Origin: G963665925 sp963678925
GTDB taxonomy: Bacteria; Bacillota; Clostridia; Peptostreptococcales; Acidaminobacteraceae
Reading direction: 5' to 3'
Length of the DNA stretch: 64,000 nucleotides
NCBI GenBank assembly: GCA_963678925.1
Contig: OY787533.1
Coordinates: 186,001 to 250,000, forward strand
The position numbers and the translations under genes were made by a program. Numbering within the stretch: position 1 is the first letter of the stretch; each line of letters opens with the position of its first letter. Below are positions 1 through 8,375 of this stretch, piece after piece. The notes beneath the pieces were generated by a model. It saw only the letters and a list, made by a program, of their open reading frames with translations, was not told the DNA's origin and did no database searches.

Positions 1-1231
1 AACTACCTGTTTCTCTCCATCTCTTGATTTGTCCGAAGACTTCATGAATGATCCACCGTTCCAATTCAGTCATAAATCCAATGCTTTCAGCATATGGAAT
101 AAAATCACAAGGCGGTATGTGACCTAGTGATGGATGTTTCCACCTTATAAGCGCTTCAGCACCTGCAACTCTATTCAGATTGCCACGTATAATCGGATGA
201 TAGTGCATGGAGAACTCATCGCGCTCAATGGCAAGACGTATCTGATTGGTTATATATGAAAAATAGGTTGCGTATTTTCCCATTTCTTCTGTGAAAAACT
301 CACATCTGTTCTTACCATTTTTCTTTGCATGAAAGAGCGCAATATCTGCCGCTTTTATGAGGTCTGAAAACGCGGTTCCATGGTCGGGACATTTTGCGAC
401 ACCAATGCTGATATTAATATGCAGGGTATGTGCCTCCAATTTAGCTGGTGCCTTCATCCGCCTGTATAACAAGTCGAGGTGTTCTACAAGTGAGTGGTCT
501 TCTGCTATTCTGTCTACGATGACCAAAAACGCATCTCCGCTGAGTCTGGCTATGTAGGCTGTTTCCTTAAAAACATCAAGGAGCCTCTGACCTGTAACAC
601 GTATGGCTTCATCTCCGATTTCATGTCCAAACGAGTTGTTGATGTGTCCAATGTTATCGATGTCCACGTATAGAAATGCAGCCCAATGAAAGAGACCATT
701 CTGAAGAGATCCCCATTTCTTTTTTATCCATGATCTCTTCGGCAGACTTGTCATGCTGTCATAAAAAATGTACTTACTCAAATGCATTCTGATTTCATCA
801 TTCTCTGTAATGTCGGTATGGGTTCCACAAACCGCGGTTATGACGCCTTTTCTTTTAGCCTTTTCAATTCCCCGTGTCAGAATCCAGCGCTCACACTCAA
901 GAATGATTACCCTGTATACACACTCGAATATTTTTCGCCTGCCTGCCCGAAAAGCCTCAAGGACGCTTATGAAGTGGGGACGGTCTTCTTCGTGTATGAG
1001 CTGAACCCATTCATCAAATGCATATGTTTTGTTCCTGATATACGCATGAAGATGCGTGTCCCTATAAAATTCGATCGTGTATTCATGCTTGTCAAAATTA
1101 AGGTCCCAGATTGCATCGTGCGAAGCGACTGCCATTGATCTGTTCATAAAGTTCTCATCCAAGTAAATATCCTTACCCTCAAACTGCACATCACAAATAC
1201 CAGGTGTTCTCAATCCATCATCGCACTTCAT
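1..1231 (-). CDS. PAS-GGDEF-EAL cyclic-di-GMP signalling protein, 3' end beyond the window
   Basis: An open frame of about 410 codons runs off the left edge with no stop, so the C-terminus is missing. Residues 35-140 look like a PAS_3 sensor fold ending in the typical DITE linker. Residues 150-310 are a GGDEF domain whose signature reads SGDAF instead of GGDEF, so cyclase activity is doubtful. From about 340 an EAL domain begins, with an intact EALIRW motif and the following LGHIPP region. The likely role is c-di-GMP hydrolysis, with the GGDEF part sensory or regulatory. No membrane segments are visible, so it is probably cytoplasmic. The start ATG at 1231 follows a G-rich site. An ATG at 1260 is in another frame and stops quickly. 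Confidence 0.85.
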   Translation of the reverse strand, partial: MKCDDGLRTPGICDVQFEGKDIYLDENFMNRSMAVASHDAIWDLNFDKHEYTIEFYRDTHLHAYIRNKTYAFDEWVQLIHEEDRPHFISVLEAFRAGRRKIFECVYRVIILECERWILTRGIEKAKRKGVITAVCGTHTDITENDEIRMHLSKYIFYDSMTSLPKRSWIKKKWGSLQNGLFHWAAFLYVDIDNIGHINNSFGHEIGDEAIRVTGQRLLDVFKETAYIARLSGDAFLVIVDRIAEDHSLVEHLDLLYRRMKAPAKLEAHTLHINISIGVAKCPDHGTAFSDLIKAADIALFHAKKNGKNRCEFFTEEMGKYATYFSYITNQIRLAIERDEFSMHYHPIIRGNLNRVAGAEALIRWKHPSLGHIPPCDFIPYAESIGFMTELERWIIHEVFGQIKRWRETGS

Positions 1232-1392
1232 CCCGATCTGCCCCCACAAGAACTCACCATTATAGTTTCACCGTCATTAAGCCACCCGTCCTGCAAAACG
1301 CTCTAATCATCAAGACTTGTTTTTCTTTAAATCGACCACATTAGGTAACACACTACCCTTTTACATAACATATTACCTTTTTGCCAATATTC

Positions 1393-1455
1393 TTGTCAAC
1401 ACCCAATCTCCTATTTATGCATAAATACAAAACAGCATCCAAATATTTGGATGCT
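1393..1455 (+). promoter_or_regulatory. Putative promoter with a perfect 22-bp palindrome
   Basis: TTGTCA at 1393-1398 and TATGCA at 1416-1421 are 17 bp apart and precede the gene starting at 1507. Just downstream, 1434-1455 is a perfect palindrome (AGCATCC, AAATATTT centre, GGATGCT). It could be an operator. On the minus strand it is followed by a T-rich stretch, so it could also act as a terminator. The rest of the 275-bp divergent spacer (1232-1506) shows nothing further. Confidence 0.35.
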
Positions 1456-1506
1456 ATCAGGGTATAAGCTATGAAAATGGTTCTGACTAAAATACCGGAG
1501 GTGTAT

Positions 1507-2175
1507 ATGGAAGATAGAAATCTTGACTTTAGCGAACTGGCAGCCCTGGGAACTGCCTTCATACTCATTTCATCAATAATGTGGGTCCAAGGCTATAACG
1601 CATATATTGACATTGACTTGTTGAAGTATTTCACCATAAATGACTACTTCAATCTTTCCATCAAATCTATCGCGCCATCACTCATTGGCCTGGCATACGG
1701 GGCAACACTAAAAATGCTCTTGAAGGAAGTCAAATCTAGTGCAGAGCCTTCTTCAAAATACAAGCTTGTGTTCACTTTTACTATCCTCAATCTGGTGGGG
1801 GCCGTCTATATATTAGGTTCAACTGGCATAATTAGCAGATCAATCTCACAGCCGCTCATATCGATTTTACTTATTGGCCTTGTCTTCCTATTCGCCACAT
1901 TCGATCTTGGTAGAGCCCTTCCCCTGAAAGTATCCAGCTTAATCCAAGTCATGCTTGCAGTGATTCTATTTGCCTATCCCTTTGGCATGTATGTTGGGCG
2001 AAGTCATTCTTCACACTTTGACACACAAAGCCCCCAGACCTTTATTTACAACGACAATAAAAGCATGGAGGCTGTAACACTTTTTGTTTTAAGCGAGTAC
2101 TGGATTGTTGTTGAAAAAGAAACCACTAGAAAAATCGCACTGCCAAAGGACGTGATTGAAACGATCATCGAATAA
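1507..2175 (+). CDS. Predicted integral membrane protein, unknown function
   Basis: Encodes 222 residues. The start at ATG 1507 is chosen because GGAGGTG lies five bases upstream; an in-frame ATG 36 bases earlier has no such site. About five hydrophobic segments can be seen, near residues 10-28, 48-66, 75-95, 105-125 and 130-150. A polar C-terminal tail of roughly 60 residues follows. I do not recognise a family or any catalytic motif. It stands alone, divergent from the c-di-GMP gene and convergent with the next gene. Confidence 0.6.
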   Translation: MEDRNLDFSELAALGTAFILISSIMWVQGYNAYIDIDLLKYFTINDYFNLSIKSIAPSLIGLAYGATLKMLLKEVKSSAEPSSKYKLVFTFTILNLVGAVYILGSTGIISRSISQPLISILLIGLVFLFATFDLGRALPLKVSSLIQVMLAVILFAYPFGMYVGRSHSSHFDTQSPQTFIYNDNKSMEAVTLFVLSEYWIVVEKETTRKIALPKDVIETIIE

Positions 2176-2222
2176 GCCTTCCGGGGCATATAATGAATCA
2201 AATGAACGCAGCACAAGTCTTA

Positions 2223-2630
2223 TTACTTGGTCTTTCTGCTGATATAGACAATCCTTCTATTGATTTCTTTCAGCTGCGCTATAAACGCCTCTTTCTCTGC
2301 TGGTGATATCAGTAAGAATACGTCTTCACCTCTAATCTCTATGCGGTCCAGTGATAAAGCCGGCGCAGAAAGCGGGTTATAGGTGTCTCTGATTTGCTCA
2401 ATTTTTCCAATATCCACTTTTTTTCTAATGGGGCCGCAGCATACATATAGGGTCTCCTGATCAATTTTGTAATAGGTTCCAAACCAAATCCAACATACAA
2501 ATGCACACACAATAATCATGAGCATACTATGAAAAGCAAGGCCCAGCTCAATGAGCGCCCTTATGGTTGCGTATCCCATTACACCAAAAAGCAGAAACCC
2601 CAGCCACTTGTCACGCTTGGAATAATACAT
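2223..2630 (-). CDS. Membrane protein with bacterial PH-like domain (bPH_4 type)
   Basis: Encodes 135 residues. The start at ATG 2630 is set by a GGGGGG ribosome binding site; a longer reading from 2666 would place that site inside the gene. Two hydrophobic segments lie at about residues 10-50. They are followed by a beta-rich domain with the pattern YYKID..TLYV.CGP, an I..I..I stretch and ..LSLDRIEI, as in the PF06713 bacterial PH-like family. Proteins of this family are small and poorly characterised. No operon partner is evident, and it converges on the gene at 1507. Confidence 0.6.
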   Translation of the reverse strand: MYYSKRDKWLGFLLFGVMGYATIRALIELGLAFHSMLMIIVCAFVCWIWFGTYYKIDQETLYVCCGPIRKKVDIGKIEQIRDTYNPLSAPALSLDRIEIRGEDVFLLISPAEKEAFIAQLKEINRRIVYISRKTK

Positions 2631-2696
2631 ATCAGTCCCCCCTTTAAACTCAATTAAGGATTGCATTTTACATGCACAAAAGATGTTTGTCCTATA

Positions 2697-3734
2697 TCAA
2701 CGGACTGTTTCTTCTATGAAAAAAATGCGTTTATGGTCAAAATCCACTTCAACTTCTGTACCCATGGGAAGCACGCCTATTGGTGCAGCGTGTCCAAAAT
2801 TCACATTATAAAGCACTGGCAGCTTCTCTTTTCCAAACTTCTTCAGCACTTTAACATATACTTCCTTATAAGCATCATAGTGCTTTTCATCCATGGGTTT
2901 TCCCACAATAATCCCGCGGATTACATCGAATATCCCCTGAAAGCCCAAATTATACAGATAGAATGTCACCAGGTCAGGACTTGGGTATTCTTCACTGGTT
3001 TCCAAAAACAATATCTTATCCTTCCATGCATCCAGGCTGGGCCAAATTTTCGTGCCTACGTAAATGGGAAAAGCATCGAGACATCCGCCCAAAAGCTTAC
3101 CGGTTACCTTACCACTTCCCTGGAGAACTTCATAACCATGGGTTTCCCTTTTTAGCTTTCTGGCAGTCTTGATGTTCTTTTCATCCCAGGCGACAAAATC
3201 GTCTGTCCACCAGTCGCTGGATTTCATTTCATACCCGGAAACTGGTTTGAAAAGTGTGTCAAACACAGCCTCCTTCGTATAATCAAGCATCTCGACATAC
3301 TCTCCAAATTCAGGCATGAGTGCGGGTCCATAATAGGAGACAAGCCCTGCTTTTTGCATCATAAAATGATTTGCAGTCGTGTCAGAATACCCCATGAATA
3401 TTTTAGGGTTATTCCGGATGACCTCATAATCAATATAGGGTTCAATAATGAGCGTGTCGCTGCCACCCAAGGAACAGATAATAGCCTTGATTGAATCATC
3501 CGCAAAAGCGTCCATAAGATCCTGGGCACGGAGTTTTGGATTTTCATTGACAAATTCTATGCCCTTTAGGGCATGCGGCATGCATACCACTTCAAGTCCA
3601 TAAACCTCTTCAAGTCTCCTTTTACCCAAATGGTATTTGTGAATGAAGTTCGGTTCGCCAACAAGTCCACTGGACAAGCTTACAATAGCAACCTTGTCTC
3701 CCTTTCTGAGTCTTTCTGGTTTTATCATAATCAT
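2697..3734 (-). CDS. MccF-like peptidase, LD-carboxypeptidase family S66
   Basis: Encodes about 345 residues, the usual length for family S66. The nucleophile elbow GYSDTT is near residue 115, the catalytic Glu in LETSEE near 240 and the His in NVNFGHAAP near 310, so the Ser-Glu-His triad looks intact. S66 enzymes either cleave the L,D bond of muropeptides or, in the MccF branch, hydrolyse microcin C-type aminoacyl-nucleotide antibiotics in the cytoplasm. No signal peptide is present, which favours the MccF branch. The start is ambiguous among GTG 3737, ATG 3734 and ATG 3728. A GNAT gene lies immediately upstream on the same strand. Confidence 0.85.
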   Translation of the reverse strand: MIMIKPERLRKGDKVAIVSLSSGLVGEPNFIHKYHLGKRRLEEVYGLEVVCMPHALKGIEFVNENPKLRAQDLMDAFADDSIKAIICSLGGSDTLIIEPYIDYEVIRNNPKIFMGYSDTTANHFMMQKAGLVSYYGPALMPEFGEYVEMLDYTKEAVFDTLFKPVSGYEMKSSDWWTDDFVAWDEKNIKTARKLKRETHGYEVLQGSGKVTGKLLGGCLDAFPIYVGTKIWPSLDAWKDKILFLETSEEYPSPDLVTFYLYNLGFQGIFDVIRGIIVGKPMDEKHYDAYKEVYVKVLKKFGKEKLPVLYNVNFGHAAPIGVLPMGTEVEVDFDHKRIFFIEETVR

Positions 3735-3799
3735 CACATTCTTTCACTGCATTTACAAACGTGGCGTCAGCCCGCATCAGCGGCACGCCACCACATATC

Positions 3800-4255
3800 C
3801 TAAAACTCAAGTTCAATGACATCGTTCTCATTTTTAAAGCCTAGACGCTCATAAAATGGCTTGGCACGTTCGCTGGGCCACAGAATGATAAGCTCTATGC
3901 CCTCTTTTTCGCTCCATGCTTTCACCTTTTCAAACAGGGCCTGACCAAGGCCCTGATTTCTCATATGTCTAAGGGTAAATACGCCAGAAACATAGGCAAT
4001 TTCACCAGAATAGGACTTCGGATTGGGCACTTTTCTCACACGGGTAATGTAGACGTTTGCAACGATTTCATGGTTCTCTTCTGCAACCCAAACGTTGAGG
4101 CTTTGATTTAGATGCTCATGTAAATAGACCCCGAAAGCCTCAAAAAATTCTTCTTTTGAACCCGCCGGAACAACCGATTCTTCGACGACCTTATCCTGCC
4201 ATCTGAGTTCCGACAAACTATCGATATCCGAAGTGGATGCCAATCTGAATTCCAT
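3800..4255 (-). CDS. GNAT-family N-acetyltransferase
   Basis: Encodes 151 residues. The acetyl-CoA binding region reads V-F-T-L-R..RNQGLGQALFEK near residues 90-107 (R/Q-x-x-G-x-G type motif). The C-terminal FYERLGF motif is typical of GNAT proteins. The start codon overlaps the stop of the upstream methyltransferase (TGATG), so the two are translationally coupled. AGAGGTG provides the ribosome binding site. The substrate cannot be told from the sequence. It lies between a methyltransferase and an MccF-like peptidase, which fits a resistance or detoxification role, but that is inference. Confidence 0.85.
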   Translation of the reverse strand: MEFRLASTSDIDSLSELRWQDKVVEESVVPAGSKEEFFEAFGVYLHEHLNQSLNVWVAEENHEIVANVYITRVRKVPNPKSYSGEIAYVSGVFTLRHMRNQGLGQALFEKVKAWSEKEGIELIILWPSERAKPFYERLGFKNENDVIELEF

Positions 4256-4881
4256 CACAACACCTCTTTCTTTCGCATGATATAGTCAACGAATCCCTGT
4301 CTAATTCTTTCACCTTCATAGAGACGTTCAATAATACGGCGTTCTTTTAGAACAAATGCCATATCTGAAAAATATGCGTCTCCTTCATCATAATCATAAT
4401 AAGAGTGAATGACCGGTTCATCATCCATCTGTTCGTACTGATGCTTGCCAAGATGCGGACCTTCACCACACCGAAAGTCATCCACAGACAGCAGGTTTAC
4501 AAAAAGGAGACCACCCGGTTTCAGAACGCGTTTCATTTCACGGATTGCCACCTCAACCTCAGCCTTTTTCATATGAAAAACCGAGTTGTAGGAATAGACA
4601 AAATCAAAGCAGTCATCTTCATAGCGCAGGGCAGTCATATCCCCCTGCTCAATATTCAACACCTGATTGTTGGCATTGCCAAATGCATTGGCTTTTCTGA
4701 CCTGATCTTCATCAAAATCTATACCCACAGTCTTGTAACCAAACGTATGAAAAAGGCTCAGCGGAGGCACGGCACCTCCAGCACCACAATCCAGAACGCT
4801 TTTCTCTGCCCCTGCCTGCTCTGCGCTGCAATATTCCAGAAATCTATACAGCTGTGTATGTTTAAAAACCATATTTTGCAT
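4255..4881 (-). CDS. Class I SAM-dependent methyltransferase
   Basis: Encodes 208 residues with the Rossmann methyltransferase order. Motif I VLDCGAGGAVPPLS is near residue 30, an acidic end of beta-2 (GIDFDEDQV) near 55, D-M-T-A-L near 82, and DFVYSYNSVFHM (motif IV region) near 95. It then has a KPGGLLFVNLL strand. It resembles Methyltransf_11/25 small-molecule methyltransferases. A GGAGG site precedes ATG 4881. The downstream GNAT overlaps it by one base, so they form an operon. The substrate is unknown. Confidence 0.85.
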   Translation of the reverse strand: MQNMVFKHTQLYRFLEYCSAEQAGAEKSVLDCGAGGAVPPLSLFHTFGYKTVGIDFDEDQVRKANAFGNANNQVLNIEQGDMTALRYEDDCFDFVYSYNSVFHMKKAEVEVAIREMKRVLKPGGLLFVNLLSVDDFRCGEGPHLGKHQYEQMDDEPVIHSYYDYDEGDAYFSDMAFVLKERRIIERLYEGERIRQGFVDYIMRKKEVL

Positions 4882-4928
4882 GTTTTCATCCTCCAGTCAT
4901 GTCATTTTCACCATCAAATCGGCTCCTG

Positions 4929-5354
4929 CTAGAGCTTCTTTTTAAGATAAAACCGCTTCGTACCGTCTTCATACAAATCTAGAACACCATAGGTCTCATA
5001 GCCGTTCTTATGATAAAATGCAGGTGCCTGAAAACTGAATGTGTCCAAATGGACAAAGGTGCATCCAGCCTCCTTAGCTATTTTCTCTGCCTCCAGAAGA
5101 AGGGCTTTTCCGTATCCCCCTCCTCTTTGGTCTTCGCTGACCCATAGGATATCGATGAACAGACACCCTCTGTATATTTTTCCAATGAGTCCGCCGTAAA
5201 TGGTGCCCTGGTCATCTTCAAGAACAAGCTCGGCAGACTTTGATGTATAGTTCTGTGCTGGCGGTGCCATTCGCAGATTGTATGCCATAAGCCGATCTCT
5301 TATGTAAGTGTCTTCTGTTTCAGTCATCCCTCTTCTTAAAATCAAACGTCCCAT
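4929..5354 (-). CDS. GNAT-family N-acetyltransferase
   Basis: Encodes 141 residues. The CoA loop is seen as DQRGGGYGKALLLEAE near residue 80, followed by FYHKNGYETYG near 115, both characteristic of GNAT enzymes. A GGGGG site precedes ATG 5354. It belongs to a run of co-directional genes (4881 down to 2697 and 6387 down to 5370), with a 47-bp gap to the next gene. The substrate is unknown. Confidence 0.85.
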   Translation of the reverse strand: MGRLILRRGMTETEDTYIRDRLMAYNLRMAPPAQNYTSKSAELVLEDDQGTIYGGLIGKIYRGCLFIDILWVSEDQRGGGYGKALLLEAEKIAKEAGCTFVHLDTFSFQAPAFYHKNGYETYGVLDLYEDGTKRFYLKKKL

Positions 5355-5369
5355 AAATGGCCCCCATTT

Positions 5370-5620
5370 CTAAAACGCAATCTCCGGATGGTCTATATCA
5401 AGAACGAACACGGTGCATGTTCCCCCTAGATTCTCTTCAACCGAAGTCTTCAAATAGTCTAGGGAAGCTTCAAAATCTGCAGCGCGCGCCTGGTCTACTG
5501 ACTCAACACAAAGAAAAGCATTATTCGTTTCTTCTGTCAGCATGGTGCGTACTGCCTCACGCCAATTTTCGCCTGCGGGAAAAGCTTCCAAAACGCCTCT
5601 TCAATTACAAACTTTTTCAT
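5370..5620 (-). pseudogene. Remnant of a B3/B4 tRNA-editing-like domain protein, internal deletion plus frameshift
   Basis: An AGGAGGG site and ATG at 5620 open a frame reading MKKFVIEEAFWKLFPQAKIGV, the usual N-terminus of stand-alone B3/4-domain (PF03483) proteins. That frame soon stops. Another frame, from about 5591, continues with NWREAVRTMLTEETNNAF and ends LGGTCTVFVLDIDHPEIAF, the usual C-terminus. About 130 middle residues are missing. The intact family protein has roughly 220 residues. At the junction, one 18-base word (GGCGAAAATTGGCGTGAG) reads AKIGV in the first frame and GENWRE in the second. It starts 11 bases after the hydrolase stop, so it was the last gene of that operon. The family assignment is from memory of the motifs. 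Confidence 0.65.
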
Positions 5621-5631
5621 TGTGCACCCTC

Positions 5632-6387
5632 CTATGACATAATTCTCAAACACCACTCTGCTGTTCGCTCTGCAACTTGGTCCATATGCTCCTTGCACCC
5701 ATGTCTTGCGCCTTCTATCACAAGGAGTTCCGATGCTTCTGGAAGCAAATGCATGCCTTTTTTGGAATTGGCAAGCAGTTCAAGCTCTTCTGCGTCCTCC
5801 ATATGATTTCCATGGATAATCAAAACAGGACACTTAACGGATGAAAGCAGTTGCTCCTGATCAATTTCTTCAAAATCATTGAGCATCTGTCGCCCAATTA
5901 GTCGTGTTCCCAGTTCATCACTCTCAAGCTTTATGACACCCTCACCTTCAAGCGCCTGCATTTGTGCTTGTGAAAACTCTTCATACCAGTCATAGGTCAT
6001 GCGGTGTGTAAGTGCACCCATGAGAACCATGGTCTCAATTTCAGGACGGTAACACCTGAGACAAATAAGCGAGCCCAGGCTGTTTCCGAAAAGCCCAAGA
6101 CGCTCATAGCCCCTCCCAGATATGAAGTCAATGGCAGCACGAAGGTCTTCCACTTCATGCGCGGCACTTAAAACATCCGAATCACTCTCCCCGCAACCAC
6201 TGAAATCAAATGCAAAGACATCAAATCCCACCGTGTTCAAGACCGCAGCCAGTTTCTCAAAACGCCCCTGCGAAGACTTGTCGTTGGTGAATCCATGTGC
6301 CAAAATGATTATTTTTTTTGAACCTGTCGTATAAAGATTGCCTACGAGTGACAGGCCTCTGACATTTTGAAATCTTATTTTTTCCAT
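5632..6387 (-). CDS. Alpha/beta hydrolase
   Basis: Encodes 251 residues. The oxyanion-region HGF appears near residue 32, GCGESD near 65, the nucleophile elbow GNSLGS near 100, an acidic residue in VLIIHGNHMEDAEE near 190, and the catalytic His in GARHGC near 228. This is a complete catalytic set for a serylesterase or acylaminoacyl-peptidase-like hydrolase (Hydrolase_4 group). No signal peptide is visible, so it is cytoplasmic. It is followed directly by the broken B3/B4 gene. The substrate is unknown. Confidence 0.85.
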   Translation of the reverse strand: MEKIRFQNVRGLSLVGNLYTTGSKKIIILAHGFTNDKSSQGRFEKLAAVLNTVGFDVFAFDFSGCGESDSDVLSAAHEVEDLRAAIDFISGRGYERLGLFGNSLGSLICLRCYRPEIETMVLMGALTHRMTYDWYEEFSQAQMQALEGEGVIKLESDELGTRLIGRQMLNDFEEIDQEQLLSSVKCPVLIIHGNHMEDAEELELLANSKKGMHLLPEASELLVIEGARHGCKEHMDQVAERTAEWCLRIMS

Positions 6388-6419
6388 AGCAAAGGTCTTA
6401 CTCCTCTAATTTCAAGATA

Positions 6420-7112
6420 CTAGGTCATTTCCAAATAGGCACGAATGAGGCCCCTTGCAAGACTTTTCGATGAATCGATAAAGGCAATATCTGAACGGTC
6501 CGAATCAAACAGCACATTCAAATCCGTACAGGCGATAATAATCTTTTCAATACCTTCTTCTAGTGCATGATCAATGAGTTCGTTCCACGCTTGACGTGCC
6601 GTATCCAGCGCCTTCTTACTTTTAATTTTCAAAATGATGTCATTTATAACAGGCTGCCAGCGCTCATCAAAATAGTATTCACAGGACATAGCCGATAAGC
6701 CTTTTTGATATAGGCCTGACGCACGTGTTGTTTCAGTAGCAAACAGAGTAACCTTGGAGGACGGCGATAAGGCCCCCACCGTCTGGTCAATCATGTTCAG
6801 CACAGGCACTGCCACGTCCTTCACAATATGGTCAAAGTAGACATGGGCACTGTTGCATGGAACAGCTATGAGATCGACCCCACAGCCCTCAAGCCGTTTC
6901 AGTCCCTCGGCAATAGAGGCTTTCAGTTCCAGTTCATTGATTTTCCGATCAATGTAAAAGGGGGTCGGCAATGCGTAGATTATCATATGCGGATAGTCGA
7001 TATCATGGACCGCACCATACTGGCTCTGACATTCATCCAGAACCAGCTCAAGGAATGGACTTGTTGACCTCGGTCCCATTCCGGCAAGAATTCCGATTGT
7101 TGTTTTCTTCAT
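6420..7112 (-). CDS. Aspartate/glutamate racemase family protein
   Basis: Encodes 230 residues, counted from ATG 7112, which has GGGAGG upstream; the open frame extends 10 codons further without a ribosome site. It opens with TIGILAGMGPRST, the Asp/Glu racemase hallmark. The two catalytic cysteines lie in VPCNSAH (near 85) and IACTDLNVL (near 193). Such enzymes interconvert L- and D-aspartate (or glutamate) without cofactor and may supply D-amino acids for cell wall or other uses. It is on the same strand as the hydrolase downstream (32-bp gap). Confidence 0.88.
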   Translation of the reverse strand: MKKTTIGILAGMGPRSTSPFLELVLDECQSQYGAVHDIDYPHMIIYALPTPFYIDRKINELELKASIAEGLKRLEGCGVDLIAVPCNSAHVYFDHIVKDVAVPVLNMIDQTVGALSPSSKVTLFATETTRASGLYQKGLSAMSCEYYFDERWQPVINDIILKIKSKKALDTARQAWNELIDHALEEGIEKIIIACTDLNVLFDSDRSDIAFIDSSKSLARGLIRAYLEMT

Positions 7113-7217
7113 CGATTGCCTCCCATTTCCGAATATAGCCACTCTTTAATGCCAAGTCGATGCTTAATCTTAATTTCTATCAGCTCAGTAATATTATACC
7201 ATTTGAATTATATTAAA

Positions 7218-7241
7218 ATACCCCTTTCGAAAAAGGGGTAT
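7218..7241 (-). terminator. Intrinsic terminator
   Basis: A 10-bp perfect stem (ATACCCCTTT with its complement) and CGAA loop. On the minus strand it is followed by TTTTAATAT. It lies downstream of the methyltransferase gene ending at 7306. Confidence 0.7.
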
Positions 7242-7244
7242 CCC

Positions 7245-7286
7245 AGCCTGTAGGAAAACGCCAATATACTGCGTTGCTGGATAAAA
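7245..7286. repeat. Left-arm fragment of a long palindromic repeat family
   Basis: Aligns with 51733-51775 at about 35 of 43 positions, with the word CTGCGTTGCTGGAT identical. Only one arm of that larger palindrome is present here, directly after a terminator. Confidence 0.55.
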
Positions 7287-7305
7287 AGGAGATCACTTCA
7301 TATTT

Positions 7306-8169
7306 TTATAGCGCCGAAGATTGTGTCACGGACTCAACCGTTTCTGTGTTTTCAAGAGATTTTCTTAGACCTATGAACTCATTGAGTTTGGGCTGTGTGT
7401 TAAAAATGCGCTCAAGCGCATCATACTCTTGATTTTTCTGCATGGCCTTCTCAGAGCTTACTGTCCCAATACGCGTCGCTCGGACCATAATATTCTTTGG
7501 TGTGTGACTCGACGGTACATATTCAAACAGACTCACCTTATAGCCTTGTGACTCCAGCACAAGGGCACGCATGGAGTCCGCAACCATGTCACTCAGTCTC
7601 TCCTTGTAAATACCATGCTTTGTAATGGAACCCAGCCCATGATGCTTCATCGATTCACGGACGCTGTGCTGACAGCATGATACTGTAAGAATGAACTTGG
7701 ACTTCTCAAGCACACCCTTGGCAATGGTCATATCTGTTGCGGTATCGCAGGCATGCAAGCTGTAGACGATATCTGGGTTATCTTTAAACTCAACCATGAA
7801 AATATCTGAACAGATAAAATTCATATTTTCAAAACCAAGCACCTCTGCAGCCCGCTTAGAGGTCTCTATAACCTGTTCATTGTAATCTATACAGCAAAAC
7901 CGGACCTTCCGATTCTGCACCTGTGTGAAGTAATAGTTTGCAATGAAGGATAAATAGCTCTTTCCACAGGCACAGTCCACAAGCAGAATTTCCCGCTTTG
8001 TTGACAATTTGTCCAGTGCCTTTTCCAAATGATCGATAAAACTGAAAACCTGCTCATACTTTTTGCGTCTTTCCTTATAATCATCACCATTTGGATTCTT
8101 CAAACCGATTTCACTTAATACTCTATTTAAATTGTTGCAGTCAATCCATTCGTTATTTTTACTACGCAT
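7306..8169 (-). CDS. SAM-dependent methyltransferase (Methyltransf_32-like)
   Basis: Encodes 287 residues from ATG 8169 (or 291 from 8181; the ribosome site GGATGG does not decide clearly). Motif I is DCACGKSYLSF near residue 65, followed by FCCIDYNEQVI and then VYSLHACDTATD near 140. That last element is characteristic of the PF13679 group, related to METTL25-like proteins. SCCQH follows near 165. The substrate is unknown; related proteins are thought to act on RNA or protein. It is monocistronic, with a terminator at 7218-7241 and a 530-bp spacer upstream. Confidence 0.75.
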   Translation of the reverse strand: MRSKNNEWIDCNNLNRVLSEIGLKNPNGDDYKERRKKYEQVFSFIDHLEKALDKLSTKREILLVDCACGKSYLSFIANYYFTQVQNRKVRFCCIDYNEQVIETSKRAAEVLGFENMNFICSDIFMVEFKDNPDIVYSLHACDTATDMTIAKGVLEKSKFILTVSCCQHSVRESMKHHGLGSITKHGIYKERLSDMVADSMRALVLESQGYKVSLFEYVPSSHTPKNIMVRATRIGTVSSEKAMQKNQEYDALERIFNTQPKLNEFIGLRKSLENTETVESVTQSSAL

Positions 8170-8244
8170 ATTTCCAACCATCCTTTATTCGTGTTAATAC
8201 TCAAACCAGCCAATTCGCTTCTGTTCAAAAAATTGGTAACAAAA

Positions 8245-8375
8245 AAGTAGCCTTGAAAAGGTAATCATTAACACCTGAAAATTGGACAGCACAACTAAGA
8301 CAATCAAACACGGTCTGATTGCAATTACAATGTCCAATATTCAGCTGTTAACTTTTACACTTTTCCAAGCTACTT
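8245..8375. repeat. Long imperfect inverted repeat (cruciform or structured RNA)
   Basis: Arms 8245-8288 and 8331-8375 are near-complementary over about 44 bases, sharing AAGTAGC, TTAACA, CTGAA and ATTGGACA. Weaker similarity extends another 10 bases outward. The 42-base loop contains its own CAATCA/TGATTG stem. It fills the middle of the 533-bp spacer 8170-8702 between divergent genes. No open reading frame is seen in it. The rest of that spacer is AT-rich, with only a short AGCGC/GCGCT stem near 8533-8562. Confidence 0.6.

Noticed and set aside
768..1138. Two plus-strand frames inside the c-di-GMP gene
   Set aside because: They are shadows of a well-supported minus-strand PAS/GGDEF gene.
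1353..1568. Minus-strand frame of 71 codons overlapping the promoter and start of the membrane protein gene
   Set aside because: No ribosome site and it is antisense to a gene with a better start; it covers a palindrome.
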